A stretch of 64,000 nt of DNA. It comes from Lichina pygmaea (Eukaryota > Ascomycota > Lichinomycetes > Lichinales > Lichinaceae). This document shows, in pieces, positions 33,720 to 46,800 of this stretch (its first letter is position 1; each line of letters opens with the position of its first letter). The position numbers were made by a program, and so were the translations under genes. Where the stretch lies: positions 5,580,001 to 5,644,000 of the forward strand of contig OY730169.1 in the NCBI GenBank assembly GCA_963422465.1, written 5' to 3'. A model generated the notes under the pieces. That model had not been told where the DNA came from. It worked only from the letters and a program-made list of their open reading frames with translations, and did not search any database.

Positions 33720-36700
33720 ACTTTAGCAAACCGGAGCCAGCCCAAGGAGACAGGCATCGGTGGTTTCTTGGAGACTAGTTCTCGTATCCCCCAAAGACAG
33801 CTCTCGCTGTTCCCTGAAGATACCACTTGATCCTTCTTCCCTGGAAACAGATGTCACTTCTCAGAGACCGGCAGCTCCTACCATTTCCCTAAAGACAACC
33901 AATCAACCCTGTCTCCCTGAAGACAAGGCCGCCTTCTTGCCTTTGTCTCGGCCAGGTCTTGCAGATCTCTCCGGAAGACAGGACGACCAAACGTCCACAG
34001 GGTACGTACGCACACACTCAGCAGCAGCCTATGTTGGGACATCCGTCAAACATCCATAACTAGCGTTCGTCGTGTCTCTTGCCTGAACTGGACTTGATGG
34101 TCTGTTCAGAAGAGAAGCTGGGCTTGCGAATCTGCACTCGAGAAGCTCCGCTTGAGAATCTGGGCTCGTGGAGAGAATGTTTCTGGGGTTGGGCTACTGA
34201 GCTGGTCGATGGGCTGGTCCACGAGCACTACGTACTCCCTTCCACCCTCGCCAATGGGCTCTTTGTTTCAAGCATGGAGTGTTGTGTGAGAGTGGTCCCG
34301 TTCGAAGCCCTGTTGCTCGATCTCGTGGTGGGGGGGAGCTAGCAGGTGAGTCCCCCCCCCCCACAAAAGATTTTTTTTAAACATATACTCGAAACCAGAT
34401 TCTACTGTACAGTACACCACGAACGACGAGAGACTCGAACACCCCCCCCCCCCCTCCCCTCTCTTCTCTTATATGTGTCAGTGAGCAGACCAAACAGCAC
34501 AGCTGGGCAGACTGCTCACGGATCAACCTTCTGATAGAGTGCCAGCCTATGCCCGAACCGATATCTGATGGGGCTCCCTTGACGGAGAGCTCCAATGCTT
34601 TGGCCTGTGGTAGTCGATATCGTACGGTACAAGACGATCGTCAAGAACTAGACAATACCGCAGCGTGCTGCCAAGCCAAGCATCGGCACGACAGGGATGC
34701 GAAGGTCGTGTTTCCACTTAAAAACGTAAAGTATAAAGTACTTTCCCTTGCACGCGGAGCGTCGCAAGGTGCAGCTCGTCACTCGTGGTTGCTTGCCTTC
34801 ATGTCCTGATGCAGGCTGTCCTGATCTCGGTCCTGATCCTTCTCAAGGTAATGCTTCGGGTGTCTGGAACATTGGTCATGGCTTGGCGCCTGGGAGCCGG
34901 TGGCGACGATCCATGTTGACAGTCCATACGCATGCAAGGGCGTCCTGTCTCAGAGCTACGGTGACTGGGAAGATCCCTCTTTGGCTGACTTTAGCTTGTG
35001 CTTTTGTGTGAGGAGGCTCAATTGGGCAGCAAATTCAAGAGTGAAAATTGTTGGTGAAGACTGGTTTCATTCACCTGGTTCTCTCAGAGATCTGAAGGGT
35101 AAATATATCCAGTTATAAGCCAATCATGTTCAGCATGCCTCTTGATTGCCATGTATACTACAGGGCTTTCCTGCCTCGGCTCATGCACAGCCCAAGTAGT
35201 GCTCTGACCCCATCACGAGTGCTGTCCATGCATGTAAGTGGTGGTCACGCTTGGGGAGGGGTGTCAGGTCGTGAGGCTGGTTCCTATGCTCTGACTGCAC
35301 GCCGACGGTGCTGCCGTGCACGACTGGGTTGTCTTCCAATGTTGGCTGCCCGAACAAAGCAACCGGTAAGGCTTCAGTCGTGAGTTGGAGTTGAAGTCCC
35401 CGTTCGAGGGAGAGAGACCCGACGCAGCGCGACAAGTAACAAGTCACCCAGCGATGAGAAGAGGGTGTGAAGGCATCGTTGTCACATCCAGCAGCACGAA
35501 CAGCAGCCTGACCGCCTCATGCGACATACCGGCTACAAGCGCTGTGGGCTTGCCCTCAGGGAGTTGTTTGCCAGATGGAAGGATGGGTTTGTCGTCATTC
35601 ATCCCCACAGACACGGGATTTACTGAGACACCTCCTTGTCTTTTGAAGCCACATTGATACCTAACAACTGTTTGTCAATCACGACCAACTTACCTGCGCA
35701 GATATAGTATCATGTGACAATGGTGCTCGGTCACGTGAGAGGGCGTTTGAGTTAACGCGTCCATCGACTCGGGGGTCCATCCAAGGGCGGCTCGGCCATG
35801 AAATGGATGCTGTTCCAGGGGTCAAAGTCTGCGACGGATGTGGGAGCCGGATCCAAAGTGTGTTCATAAGCACCACTTCCCCCAATAGATGTATTGGACG
35901 CTGGACTTCCTTATCTCGCCACCTAGTAAAAGTATTTGGCATACCCTTGTCTCGAGTTTTTGCCCCTTGGCAGATGGACTACAACCTCTTCAGAGACGTG
36001 CCACCCACCTCGTCGTCTGCAGTCCGCCAAAGATCCGCCGTGGAGAACACGAGAGCACGTCAGCCTGGTCCCAGGGACGGTGGTGGCGGATCTCGCGTCG
36101 GAGGGGGCCAGAAGAACAGTTCAGTTTATCGGAATCCAACGCTGGCCGAGCTCAAAGCAGCAGAGTCTGTTGGCTAGGCCCTGGTCAAGGTAAGATCGCC
36201 ATTGCCCCTCGCTTAGGTCGGTCATGGTGCTGACACGCATCAGGGGTGGCCAAGAACGGCAGTACCGAGCACCGGCCGCCGATGCAGAAGTACATTGGTG
36301 AAGCAAGGGGCGAAGAGCATTGGCACACCGAGAATCGGTAGCGTAAGATGTCTTCTCGACCCTCCAAGAGGCCTGAAGACGCCAATCACGACTCGACGTC
36401 CTGGATGGGTGGTGATGAGTGTGGGTCCACGCTGCCCGCAAGAGGCGTTCTTCATCCTCGTCGGCCTCGGAATCCAGCGCAGAAGAAACGAAAGGTGTGG
36501 GTAGGTGCCATTCCAGACGGAGAAGACCACAGAAGAGATTGGCAATTGTGCTTGGAACATAGCTCCAAGCGCAGCACCACCGTGAGGCAAGCTGTGAAGA
36601 ACATATGCTTGGTCTCTGCCCGGCCAGTCATCATTCGACAGCTATCCTGGCGTGCCTGGGGAGGAAGGAGATGGAGAAGAATGTTCCGTCTGCTCCGCCG

Positions 36701-36913
36701 TGAGATTTCTGTAATTTTCATTGAAGCACGCCAGCACTCTGACCATCATTGACACACTTGCATTTTGCGGCATCATCAAGCCATGATGCGCTGCGCTCGA
36801 TAGCAACAATGACGTATGAATATCTCTACCATACCGGCACCGTAGGGCGAAACTGCAAAAGAGTCCCAGTATCAATATTTAGAGCTATTGAGTAGAAGTC
36901 CAAGTGTAGACAA

Positions 36914-36934
36914 TACGGTACCGGTACCGTACGG
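36914..36934. repeat. GTAC palindromic cluster upstream of the Dnt1-like gene
   Basis: Overlapping GGTACC, CCGGTACC and CCGTACGG words, about 430 bp before the start codon. Confidence 0.6.
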
Positions 36935-37359
36935 AAGAGCCAAGTTGAAAGGAGACAATAGCGCTTTTGGCCAGGGGTAGGAGAGAATCAACTAGATCTG
37001 GAGTCACGTGGAACGAATCTTCGTATGCGTTGCGGTGCTTCAGAGTAGGATTACTGTACTGTAGCCATTGAATGAAGAAAGAGATCTTGAAGACGATGTA
37101 CAATCAAGGTACGGAAGTACCTCCAAGGCACGGGTACGGTGTAGCAGTCACAAAGCGCGGAAAATCGCCGGCCCCGGTAAGGTAACCGTAAGGCCAGGAG
37201 CTGCTTAGTCACCCACCTATCAAAGATCCTTCGTGAAATAAGAAGCTCGACGCAAAACAACCTTGCCTTGGCAGGCTATTGAATTGCAATCAAGAATCAC
37301 ATCGCCGTCACTTGGTTCCGTACAGGACATCTCCTCTACAGACCATCGTGACTCGCGAT

Positions 37360-40300
37360 ATGCTGCTCCAGGTATGGGTTCTACCGCCAGCCCAGACCTC
37401 GTCGCGGAACGAGACGCCGCCGCGACCAAGCGCTGCATCTGCACCCCCGCCTGGCACCCGAACCTTCTTGGAAAGCTGTCCGCCCGAGATCACACTGGAG
37501 GAGCTGTGCACGCGCATCTGCTCGCGACATGGTCGCATCTACCCGGACAGAGCGTGCGCTCCTCCTCCTATATGCCATATCTCTTGCTGGAGTGCTCGGT
37601 ACGCGACTGACAGCCTCGGACTCGCAGGTCGCTCGAGATCAAGAAGATACAAGACGGCCACGACCTGGATCTGGACCTCTGCTATGTCGTCAGCGACATC
37701 TTCAAGGACAGAGACAGCGCGAACCCGACCAGCTCCATCGTCAAGGTGATCCAGCAGCCTTCGACGCGCGAATCTTCGGTCCCCCCTCAGTCGGCCTTAC
37801 GACCGCGTCAATTTGCCCTTGCCGGGCAGAAGCGTCCACGGACCGGTTCGCCTGCCAATGGATGGCGAGCCCAGCGGCCATACATCAAGGAAGAACAGTA
37901 TCACCCAGGTCAACCTCGAGGCCAAGCGCAGAGGGCTGCGAAGAGGCCTCGGCTGCAAGAGATACAGCTGAGTGTGAGCCCGGAGCTTGATGCTGACCGG
38001 GCGCTCCCGTCGCAAGAGGGAGACACCCCCGAGATTGTTTCAGCGACAACACATGATCGCGACGTCTTCGCTGCCACTCCTCAATGGCTTCGAGCCGAGC
38101 ATGATCGTGCGTGTTGCGTTCAGATCCTGTCTGGTCTTCGGGACGATCGCTGAGCAACTTCTGGGCAGGTCATGGTCTTGGAGTCGCTGAAAGTCTCCCA
38201 CCAGACGAGGATACTCACGTAGGCAGCTTGGTGTCTCCGATCCTGGGTATGGAGAGGCTCGAGCCCTCTAGATCAGGACGTGCTGCTGCCGCCACGAACA
38301 GACACGTGGACGCCCAACTTCGAGACGCTTCTGAGGGCGTGGATGAGCTCCAGATCATGGGCTCCTCCATCGCCGGGCACAACACCGACGTCGGTGAAGT
38401 TCAACTCATGCCCACCTCCATCGTCGATCGCGAGAGGGACGTCCAGCCTCGAAACGGCTCGGAGAGCGTGGACGAATTACAAATAATGTCCAGCGCCGTC
38501 GTCACAGACAAGATAGACCTTGGAGCCGGACGCAAAGCATCGGAGAAAGGAACTCGGCCGGAGGGATCCCCGGTTCCTGCCCCCACAACCACGAATGGTC
38601 TCAAGACCCCTGGGTCGCGAACGTCCAAGCAGACAGCAGGCTCGGCCTCTCAAGCGAGCCATGACTCCGGCATCACAAGCAAGGCAGACGCACGATCTCG
38701 AGCGGGCCTACGAAAGAACTCACCGCACATCACTAGCGGCCGTCGTCCGACCGGGTCACGGCTTGTCTCAGAGGTCACCGATGACCCTATTGAGACCAGC
38801 GACGAGGGCAAGGTGCATGGAGATCTTGTCCAAGCCTCGGCAGAGCCGCAGGGACTGGCTCGCCTGCTTCGACAGAGAAAGCGCACGAGCCAGCAGGAGG
38901 AGGGCACCACGCCAACACAGTCTCCCGGGCAGGCCAGGACACCGACGGCTCGAAGAGGCGGCGCTCATCGGTTCAAGACCAGCACCGCCAAGGCCCTTGT
39001 GACCAAGAAGCGTCCAGCCTCTTCGGAACCGCGAGACGCGATGGATGGTCCGAATCGAAAACGAAAGGAGTCGGCCGGATCGTCCCCAGGTACGGCCACC
39101 TCCAACTCGCACGGGCCAACCCCGGAGGTTTTGGAGGTAGAGGACGGACGCGAAGCTAGCCCCGAAGAGGAGAGGACGCACCCAGAAGGGGCATCCGAGA
39201 CCCGAACTCCAGCGAAGCAAGTTCTGCGGAAGCATGATAGTGCGGAGTCGGTGTCGAAACGACCGGAGACACGGGTCGCACCCACGAACGTGCAAGAAGT
39301 CGAAGACGAAGAGCGACGACGACGCGAGGAGGAAGAGAAGGACTGGGAGGCCTTGGAGGTTGTCAAACGCGAACTGACGAGGAAGGCCCAGATCAGCGAC
39401 AGAGAGTGGGAGCGTACAAGAACTGTGCCAGGAGCAGTGCGGAGAGCTGCCACGACGACAAGCAGCTCACAGGTTCTTTCGAAGGAGAAGCAAGTTCGCA
39501 TCTCGACAACGCCGCCGACAACGAGCAACGGAGGTCGTCGGCAGTCGACGGTCACGAACGATGCCGAGGCGGCCCCGGCCCCAGCTGCCGGGATCAAGCA
39601 CAAGCAGGCGACGGCACCTCCGTCGGCGCCACCGTCGGTCATCAGACAGACCGCTTCTTTCATCGACGATATTTTACCTGGGGTCAAGGAGTACGCCCGG
39701 CTCAGCAGCGTGGATCAGGAGCGGCCGGCGCAGGGTAACACCAAGCCTCTGGGAGCCACGTCGACGTCGCGAAGAGTGGCTGGTCCGAACAGGAAGCAAG
39801 ACGACCCTGACCTACTGACCGTCACAGGTGTGGTCCAGACCAAAAAGATTGACAAGCCGACTCCGGCCCCAGTGGCCGTCCCCGAGACCCCAGTATATCC
39901 CCCCGGCATGGGTCCTGAGGATTTTGCGCGACTGGAAGAGCAACTGGCCTCGGCGCCGAAAGCCGGGAAGCCTGCCAAGGCAGCAAATGGGACAAGAGCA
40001 AGCACCTCGACAGCGAAACGGCATGCGAAGTTGAAAAAACCAGAGCAGAAGACGCAGTCAACCACCCGAAAAGGCCCGGTCAAGGGAGAGGCACGTCGGT
40101 CCCCGAAGCCGTCACGGTTGTCTCTATCAGAACCCATCGCAGTCGATTCTGATACAAGTGCTTCGTCCTCGGACGAGACCGAGTCGACTGCTTCGCATCG
40201 TCCGTCCGACGGCGAGGATAGCCGTACGGTCCCGCGGCGTCCGGAGCGAGCGGCGATCCCAGCGATCGAGGTCCAGAATGGTCCGGCGTCGGAAGAGACC

Positions 40301-41461
40301 ACGGATGAAGTCGTCGAGGGACAGGAGTCGGGTGGCCAACGCAAGGAGAGGACAGAGCGACCCCAGGACAGTGCGGAGCAACGTGCCGCGTCACCAATCG
40401 AGCAGCCTCGGCGGTCACCGGAAATATCAACTCGGTCGACAATGTCACGGTCTCCGGCTCGGTTCTTGTCGCGGACGCCGTCGCCCGGGCCTGTCGTCGA
40501 TGAGGATGCGAACGAGCACTCACAATTTGCTCCCCCTGGTCCCGAGGGCGGCTCGGTGGAGAATGATGACGAGCGCGTCGAGAGGCCGGCGGAAGCTGTC
40601 GGCAGCGTGGCGAGCGACCGGAGGCACGAGTCGTCCTCGCCCTCGTCCTCGTCAGACTCGACCGAAGATGATCTCTCGACATCTGACGACGAGGATAGTA
40701 GCGACGGAGACGATGGAAGCGATGACAGCGAGGATAGCGAGGATAGCGATAGCAGCGAGGAAGTCTCCGACTCAGCCTTAGCCAAGGAGAGGAGACTGGA
40801 AGGGGCCCTTCCAAAGGACGTTCCCGCTCCTGTGAGACAACCCGAGCCGCAACATTCGATCTCTGCGCAGGAAAAGGGAGCAAGCGCCGCACTGGCCAGA
40901 CACACGGCCGCTCGCATCACCAACGTGCTCAGCAGCTCGTTCGGATCCCCGTTGAGCTCCCAACTACAAGAGACTCTGCAGCAGCAGTCCAGAGCCCAGG
41001 CGATGACGCGACGTGGGCCGTTGAACAAGACGGGCGCTCAGCAGCAAATTGACGAGACGTCCTCGGACGAAAGCACCAGCAGCAGTAGTAGCAGCGACGA
41101 CGACGACGACGACGCTAGCGGATCTCTCGCAGCTTCCCTGCACGCGAAAGCAGCCCCAGGACAAGCCCTCACTTCGACCAGACCCAGCAACCGCTCACCG
41201 ACACGTCCTTCGTCCTCGCAGACGGGCGGCGCTGCGGCGAAGGCACGCTCGAGCCAAGATCAGCCACCGTCATCGATCCCGAGCAAGACCCACGGCCCAG
41301 CTTCGTCACTGACGTCCCCGTCCCACAGGGGAAACAAGGCGAATACGGGCCAGGGCCAGGGCCAGGGCCAGGGCCAGGGCCAGGGCCAGGGCCAGAGCAA
41401 GGCCGCAAAGAGCATTTCGAGTTTTGTCTCCTGGGTCAGCAACAGTCAGGGGCGGGCTTGA
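37360..41461 (+). CDS. Net1/Dnt1-like nucleolar protein
   Basis: Predicted 1,321-residue nuclear/nucleolar protein in three exons (37360-37553, 37628-38106, 38169-41461), in frame. The first 110 residues match the Net1/Dnt1 N-terminal domain: MLLQVWVLPP, TRTFLESCPPEITLEELCTRI, YPDRASLEIKKIQDGHDLDLDL, YVVSDIF and SSIVKVIQQP, a ubiquitin-like layout. The rest is Ser/Glu/Arg-rich and disordered with many basic patches, long acidic-Ser runs (about 40630-40770) and a GQ repeat (seven GGCCAG units at 41347-41394). In yeasts Net1/Dnt1 hold the phosphatase Cdc14 in the nucleolus, support rDNA silencing and affect mitotic exit. Only the N-terminal domain is diagnostic. The short intron 38107-38168 is needed to join the domain to the tail; without it the frame ends at 38153. 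Confidence 0.82.
41347..41394 (+). repeat. (GGCCAG)n hexanucleotide array encoding Gly-Gln
   Basis: Seven to eight perfect GGCCAG units near the C-terminus of the Dnt1-like protein, giving a GQ run. Confidence 0.9.
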
Positions 41462-42333
41462 GCTTTGAGAGACGGGGGTTTTATTGGTTGGGCGGGTGGG
41501 TGGTTGGATGATCATGTCGACGGCTGTTTGATAGGTCGAGCGGGTCGAGTTGGTCGAGTTGGTTGAATGGGCTATGTCGCAACGGCGCTGCAAGAAGATC
41601 GAGGACAGAGGACAGGACAGGACAAGCCACTAGTACAAGTCACAGAGGACCAGGACATGACATGACAGGGACAGGACAGAACACGCAAACTCATGTTACG
41701 TAGAACCACCAAACAGCTCAAGATGGCTTCTACATCCAACCGAGTAAAGTCAGACCAGACGTCGTACCGTATCTAGTAAAAAATATCATGAGGATACGTA
41801 TCGGCATCATATTTTTATCACCATCATCATCAATAGCCTCGCGCCTGATGTGGTGTCTACGAGACCCCAACTGACCAGTTTGCTATGTAGTCTACGTAAT
41901 CCAACTCAATCTAATCCAATCCAGTCCAGCTCAATCCAGTCCAGTCCAGTGCAGTATGATCCAGTCCAGCCCAACGCGATCCAGGCCCTCATCCCTCCGT
42001 GTACCGCACCGTGACGTAGCAAGAACTCTCAAGCTCGAAGCCGAAAGTACGCTCCTTTTCCCTCGAATAAACGACCCCGCTCCCTGCTGCAACTACAAGG
42101 CAACAACCTGATCGAAGGAGGAGAGGGCAGAAAGCTGTCGATTGAAGCTCTCTCGGATTCGGGGACTACTCGTAAATATGAGCCCCCGCTAACTGACTGA
42201 CTACGGCTACCCCCCCCTTGGAGCCTAGTCCCTGCCCACGACCGCGACACTCCGCTCAATCCAATTATAAAACAATTATAAAATCCATCAACATCAGTAT
42301 AGGGCATCTAAAGAGCACTCATCTTGACCGCAT

Positions 42334-42364
<31 letters not shown>

Positions 42365-42365
42365 A
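41462..42365. other. Convergent intergenic region
   Basis: Between the 3' ends of the Dnt1-like and rhodopsin-fold genes. It has GGACAGGACA-type repeats (41600-41690), a degenerate AATCCAGTCC array (41895-41985) and a 29-nt C run at the right edge. No gene recognised. Confidence 0.65.
42334..42362. repeat. Poly-C run, 29 nt, directly after a stop codon
   Basis: The run is poly-G in the sense of the minus-strand rhodopsin-fold gene and begins 3 nt after its TGA (42366-42368). Confidence 0.92.
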
Positions 42366-43824
42366 TCAAGCCCGCTCGTAGTTGACTTGGACGTTGGTCG
42401 ACCGTACAATGTCACTGTCCTTCGGCACCATCTGTTCCTCGCTCGTGTTCCTGCCGACGACGACATCGTTCGACGGCACGGGCTTCTTGTTGGACTTGTT
42501 GGATCGCGGTGCGTTCCCGCTGAGCTCGTAATGCGCCTTGTTCCCGCTGTACGGATCCGAGTAGCCGTTCCCGGTCTGATGTCGTTTGCGCATCGCTCGG
42601 CCGAGCGCGGCCAGCGACGGCAGGTTGGCGCAGATGAGGCCGAGGTTGATCTCGATCTGGGTCCAGAGATGAAAAGCTTCGTGTTTCGCGTACCACTTGA
42701 CCAGGTTGTTCGCCGTCTGTGAATGCGGCCAGCCCACAATCTCCGCCAGCCGGTACGCCGTCGCGAAGGAGACGACGCAGCCGAGGCTGAACAGCGCCGT
42801 CAGACCCCCTGACAAGGAAGAATCGTTGTCAGCCCCTCTTCTCTCTCCCCAGAGGCCAGCATGATCGACACAGGATCAGGTTCGTCCACGTACACTTTTT
42901 CCGGGTGCTGGTTTTGAGGTGTACGACGATGGGGATTGGCAGTGCGATGAGGATGACGTCTGTCACCAGGTTGATGACACCGCTGCCGACGTGGAGTTTC
43001 TGCGCGTAGACAGGGCAGGTCGAACCTGGCAAGTTCAAAACCCACGCGGCCTCGATCGGCTTGCAGTGGAAGATTGACGGCTGACGTGGACGTAAGCGGA
43101 TCGGGGCACGAACACCACGACGGTCCCGAGTCAAACGGGGGACACATACGATGACCGTTGCGATTGTGCTCATGATGACGAAAGCCATAAAGGCGTACAG
43201 GATGGTCGTGTACGGTTTCTTGGTGAGGAAGCGGCGGTAAAAGACGAGCATCGAGAGTTTGATCAAGCTGGGCCCGCTCAGTCTGGGACAGCGATCGAAG
43301 CACGGACGACAGAGGTCGCCACAGCATAGATCGGATCGGCACTCACCAATGCTCGATGAAGTAGACAATGACGTTGACGTAGACCCATCTGAAGATGAGT
43401 TCCTCCGCATCCCACCACTCCTGAGGGAATTCCGACCTTTCCACGGTGGGATCGATGATCTGGTAGAAGCGGTAGCAGGCGATGGCGATGGAGTGGGTGG
43501 TTACGAGCAACACAATTCCGAGAACCTACGGCCCATCAGCTCCGGGATGGCCGCGTCGGGATTCGGGCGCACGATCACCATTGCGGCGACGATGAGATAA
43601 TCCTCGAGGCCAAACTGACGCACGATGCGCGCTCTGGTATAGACACTGCGACAGGGTTCATCAACATCGGCACATGCACATGCACATGCACATGCACATG
43701 CACATCCAGCACGATTCCGCCTCGGAGGACATCGCTGTACATACCGCGCCGCCGTCATCATCAGACCCACCGAAGTGAAGGCCCACGACACCCCGAGCAC
43801 CCGGTCCACACCATCCTGGTTCAT
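42366..43824 (-). CDS. Fungal rhodopsin-fold (PTH11-like) integral membrane protein
   Basis: A seven-span membrane protein of about 370-390 residues in several exons. It starts MNQDGVDRVLGVSWAFTSVGLMMTAAR at 43824. A 99-nt intron (43646-43744, GTATGT donor) then leads to VYTRARIVRQFGLEDYLIVAAM, the conserved arginine and DDY-like motif of this family. Later parts are VLGIVLLVTTHSIAIACYRFYQI, EELIFRWVYVNVIVYFIEHW, IKLSMLVFYRRFL, YAFMAFVIMSTIATVIVC, the CKPIEAAW motif, GVINLVTDVILIALPIPIV, GLTALFSLGCVVSFATAYRL and IEINLGLICANLPSL. The cytosolic tail ends VQVNYERA. The CACACA-type ORF over the first intron is repeat read-through. Family members act as putative G-protein-coupled receptors in fungi, but most, like this one, have no known ligand. 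Confidence 0.88.
43671..43706 (-). repeat. (TGTGCA)n hexamer array inside an intron
   Basis: About five to six TGTGCA units in the first intron of the rhodopsin-fold gene; if retained they would code for alternating Cys-Ala. Confidence 0.85.
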
Positions 43825-46800
43825 TATGCACCAGAGGTCGTTCGAGACAAAGACTCAGCGGGGAGGTCACTACTCGTACGAGCAGGTTGGGCAGCTCGCT
43901 CCCTTGCGAAGACGAGGTGCGAATGCGAAGGCGCGCTCCGCCGGGAGAGCGGTGCTCTGCCGCATTATAAGTACGTACGTAGCTGCGTACGCTCCGAGGG
44001 CACCGCGGACTGCCGAACGCCCCTGCGGGCTGGGGCAGGGCTGAGACGAGAGACGATGCGGCAGCTTCGAGGCCGCATGAACGGGAAGAACAGCGCGGGT
44101 GCACCCGAAATGCTGCGGCGACCAGGGCTTGCGCCAACCCCGCAACGGCCTACTCCCGCATCACAAGTGTCATCAAGGCTGGCCGGCTGTTCCGGCGTTC
44201 CGTCGCAGTGCCTCGTACGAACGTACTTCCGTACGGTACGGGAGCACTGGGGGGTGCCCCTTCAACGTTGTTCCCCATCCTGGTGAGCCGCTCGCCAACC
44301 TTAAGGGTGTCCGTCGGCGTCCGAGGGTCCAGAGATGGGCTCTGGCACGGTGCCGGTCCGGCCGTGTCGCACTACGGCGCGGTGCCACTGTGTGCGTACC
44401 TTCGTACAAGGTGCTGTATGAACCTTGTCGTGTTTGGCCCTGGCGCAATCCAGTCCGAGGCGACGGTAGCGCAACCCAACCGGGTCCGATCCGCGACAGC
44501 CACGAGCGGCCGATCGTGACGTTCCCCTCGGCGTCGTCGGCGACGGCCGGCGTGCCCGTTGCCTCCACCCATCCGTGCCATCCAGGCCTCCGGTCTTCCA
44601 AGATCCTGCAGCTTGGTCCATGTCCGATGGCTCCTGGAGATGTCCCAGCACGCCGTCACGACCTAGCTTCGACGAAGCTTCCAGGCACCGAAGCCGCATC
44701 TTCTCTGCAGGTCTCACCCGACCTGGGCATCAACTGGCCAGGCACTGCCGGGCACTGCCGTGACGTGGCGCCTTCCAGGTCGGCCGACCTCACTCGATTC
44801 TTGTCGCGGGCCGCGGCAGCAGGAGCGTGAGTGTCCGGGGGTCGCTCACCAAGCAGCGCAGCTTGGGAGTAAATACAGTATAAGATGGACCGGAACACGA
44901 GAGGGTCCGAGGCCCATCGTGCGATTTGCTTTGTTACCGTACGTGCCGGCGAATGCTGATCTCCGTGGTCATCTACTCCATCTCTGGAGACGACACCGAT
45001 CTAACATCTCCACCCGGGTGGGTAGCGCAGTCGCATCATGAAGTCAGTGAGGCACTGTAGGTCTAGCGTCTGCGGCCGTGTGCAAGCGCGGGGCCAGGCG
45101 GGGTGGGGTGGTGAGTCACGTGACTGTCGCAAGCAGCTGACGACACCAGAATGGGGTATCACGTGAAAACCACCGACTGTGCCGAAGTACACCCAGCAGT
45201 GGCCCATCTCGAGTTGTCATTTTTCCTTAACTTTCTTATGTGAGCAGGAAGGTCAGACTACATCACAGCTTCCTTTGCAAGAGTGGAACAGTACATACGC
45301 ACTGTCACGGTCATGACGGCTATAGGCCAAATATGTGGAGATACACGGATCAAGCGAGCCGCCACCCCATGGTGTGGCGAGAGAGAGAGATCGCCGTGGC
45401 AGGTCCCAGCAAGCGTCCTGACAAGTACTCCGTACCTTCATGACTACCAGCCAAGTTTTTTTTACAGTGGCCCGACACACAAGCCAGTTCCTACTTACCG
45501 ACTAACTAGACAGTCGTAAGTGGTGAGATGAGTGTTGTGGAGTAGCAATCACCTCATTACTCATCCATGACTACCTTGTACTCGTAGTGTTTGTCCGCCC
45601 CGTACCCCCGTCCGGAGTACAGGATTACGTACGTATGTCCGGAAGTACCTGGAGTCGATTTTATATGATACGGTACAGTGCTGGTACATACGTACATACG
45701 TAGCTTGTTTAGACTTGTGTAGTCCTATGTGGACACGTGACTAGGCTGCGCTCTAGCCACGTCCGCATATGCTCTAGACAAACCTCCTTCGACGACGTCA
45801 GCTCGTCGCTTAGGCGTGCTCGATATCTGTTCCCCTGGCTGGTGAGCTTGAAGGCGTGCTAGTCTCGCAGCTACGTTTCTATCCGGACGGCCTACGGTAC
45901 GATTTCTAGCTCTCTAGCGATCTTGCTGTGCCCAAGATCGACACAGCGTCCTATCACGGACGTAAAAGGTGGCATGGTCAAGCAGGTCATAAAACTTTCT
46001 GTCAAGATTACCCACCGTGTGATTTGCGCGGGATTGTAGCCCTGACGGACGGAGCGGGCAGAAGGATACGCAATCGCCAGCACAGGATCAGCCGTCCATG
46101 TCTTTTTGAACTGGATGTGGAACGACACCGCAGCTCCTGCTCATGCTGGAAGAGAGTTCCCGGTCTGCTTCCTTGTTTGAGCAGCACAGACATGTCCAGT
46201 GGGTCGGTCATCTGGGTAGCCTGAGGTCACGCTCGTCTTGGCACCCACGGCACCTCAGCACCTGACCGATTTAAGCAGCCCTTGTGCACGCGATGTTTGC
46301 CCTATGCTGCGTGCAAGACCAATCCGAAAGCCTTCATGGATCTTCTTGGTCCGCAAAATACGTTACCTACCTACGTACCTAACATGGCAATCATTTCTTC
46401 TTCCGACCTCTTCTGCCCTTCGAGACGAACGGCTGATTTTCAGCAACTTGTGGGATGTGCGGAGTGGGACTGCTCCGGAAGAACATTTTGCCGTTGTGGC
46501 CCATACCCCCCAAAAGGGGAGGGAGTGCCACGGGCGCGTGCCACCCCCCATCCACCGGCACAGCCGGGGCGAGCCACCGGGAAGACTGCGAGGGGTGTCT
46601 TATGATTCGCTCACGCCAAAAGAGCCCGGGAATAAATAGCACGTCGTAAAGATACACCAAAATCCGACTCCTTCCACCTCCCCTTCGCCCTTGCTCTGAA
46701 ACACCACCAACCCTGGCCCAACAGCAGGCTGAGTACGAAAAGAAAGGAAGCGCCAGCGGCAGTCTCTAGTCTTGGTCCCGCCGTCATCCTCCTCTGCCCG

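Larger units (their letters stand above)
33254..37359. other. 4.1-kb gene-poor stretch
   Basis: No gene recognised on either strand. Open frames here (for example 35803-36177 and 36348-36752) have no domain. The region contains C/T-rich degenerate repeats of CCTGCCATAT type just after IRE1 (33260-33485), pure C runs at 33696-33719, 34352-34362 and 34442-34454, a CCCTGAAGACA-like degenerate repeat near 33815-33930, and GTAC clusters at 36914-36934 and 37109-37140 before the Dnt1-like gene. Confidence 0.55.

Noticed and set aside
33254-37359. LTR retrotransposon remains in the gene-poor stretch
   Set aside because: No paired direct repeats, reverse transcriptase, integrase or protease motif was seen.
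44099-44830. 243-codon frame in the gene-poor stretch
   Set aside because: No domain, equally long overlapping frames on the other strand, and no clear start context or introns.
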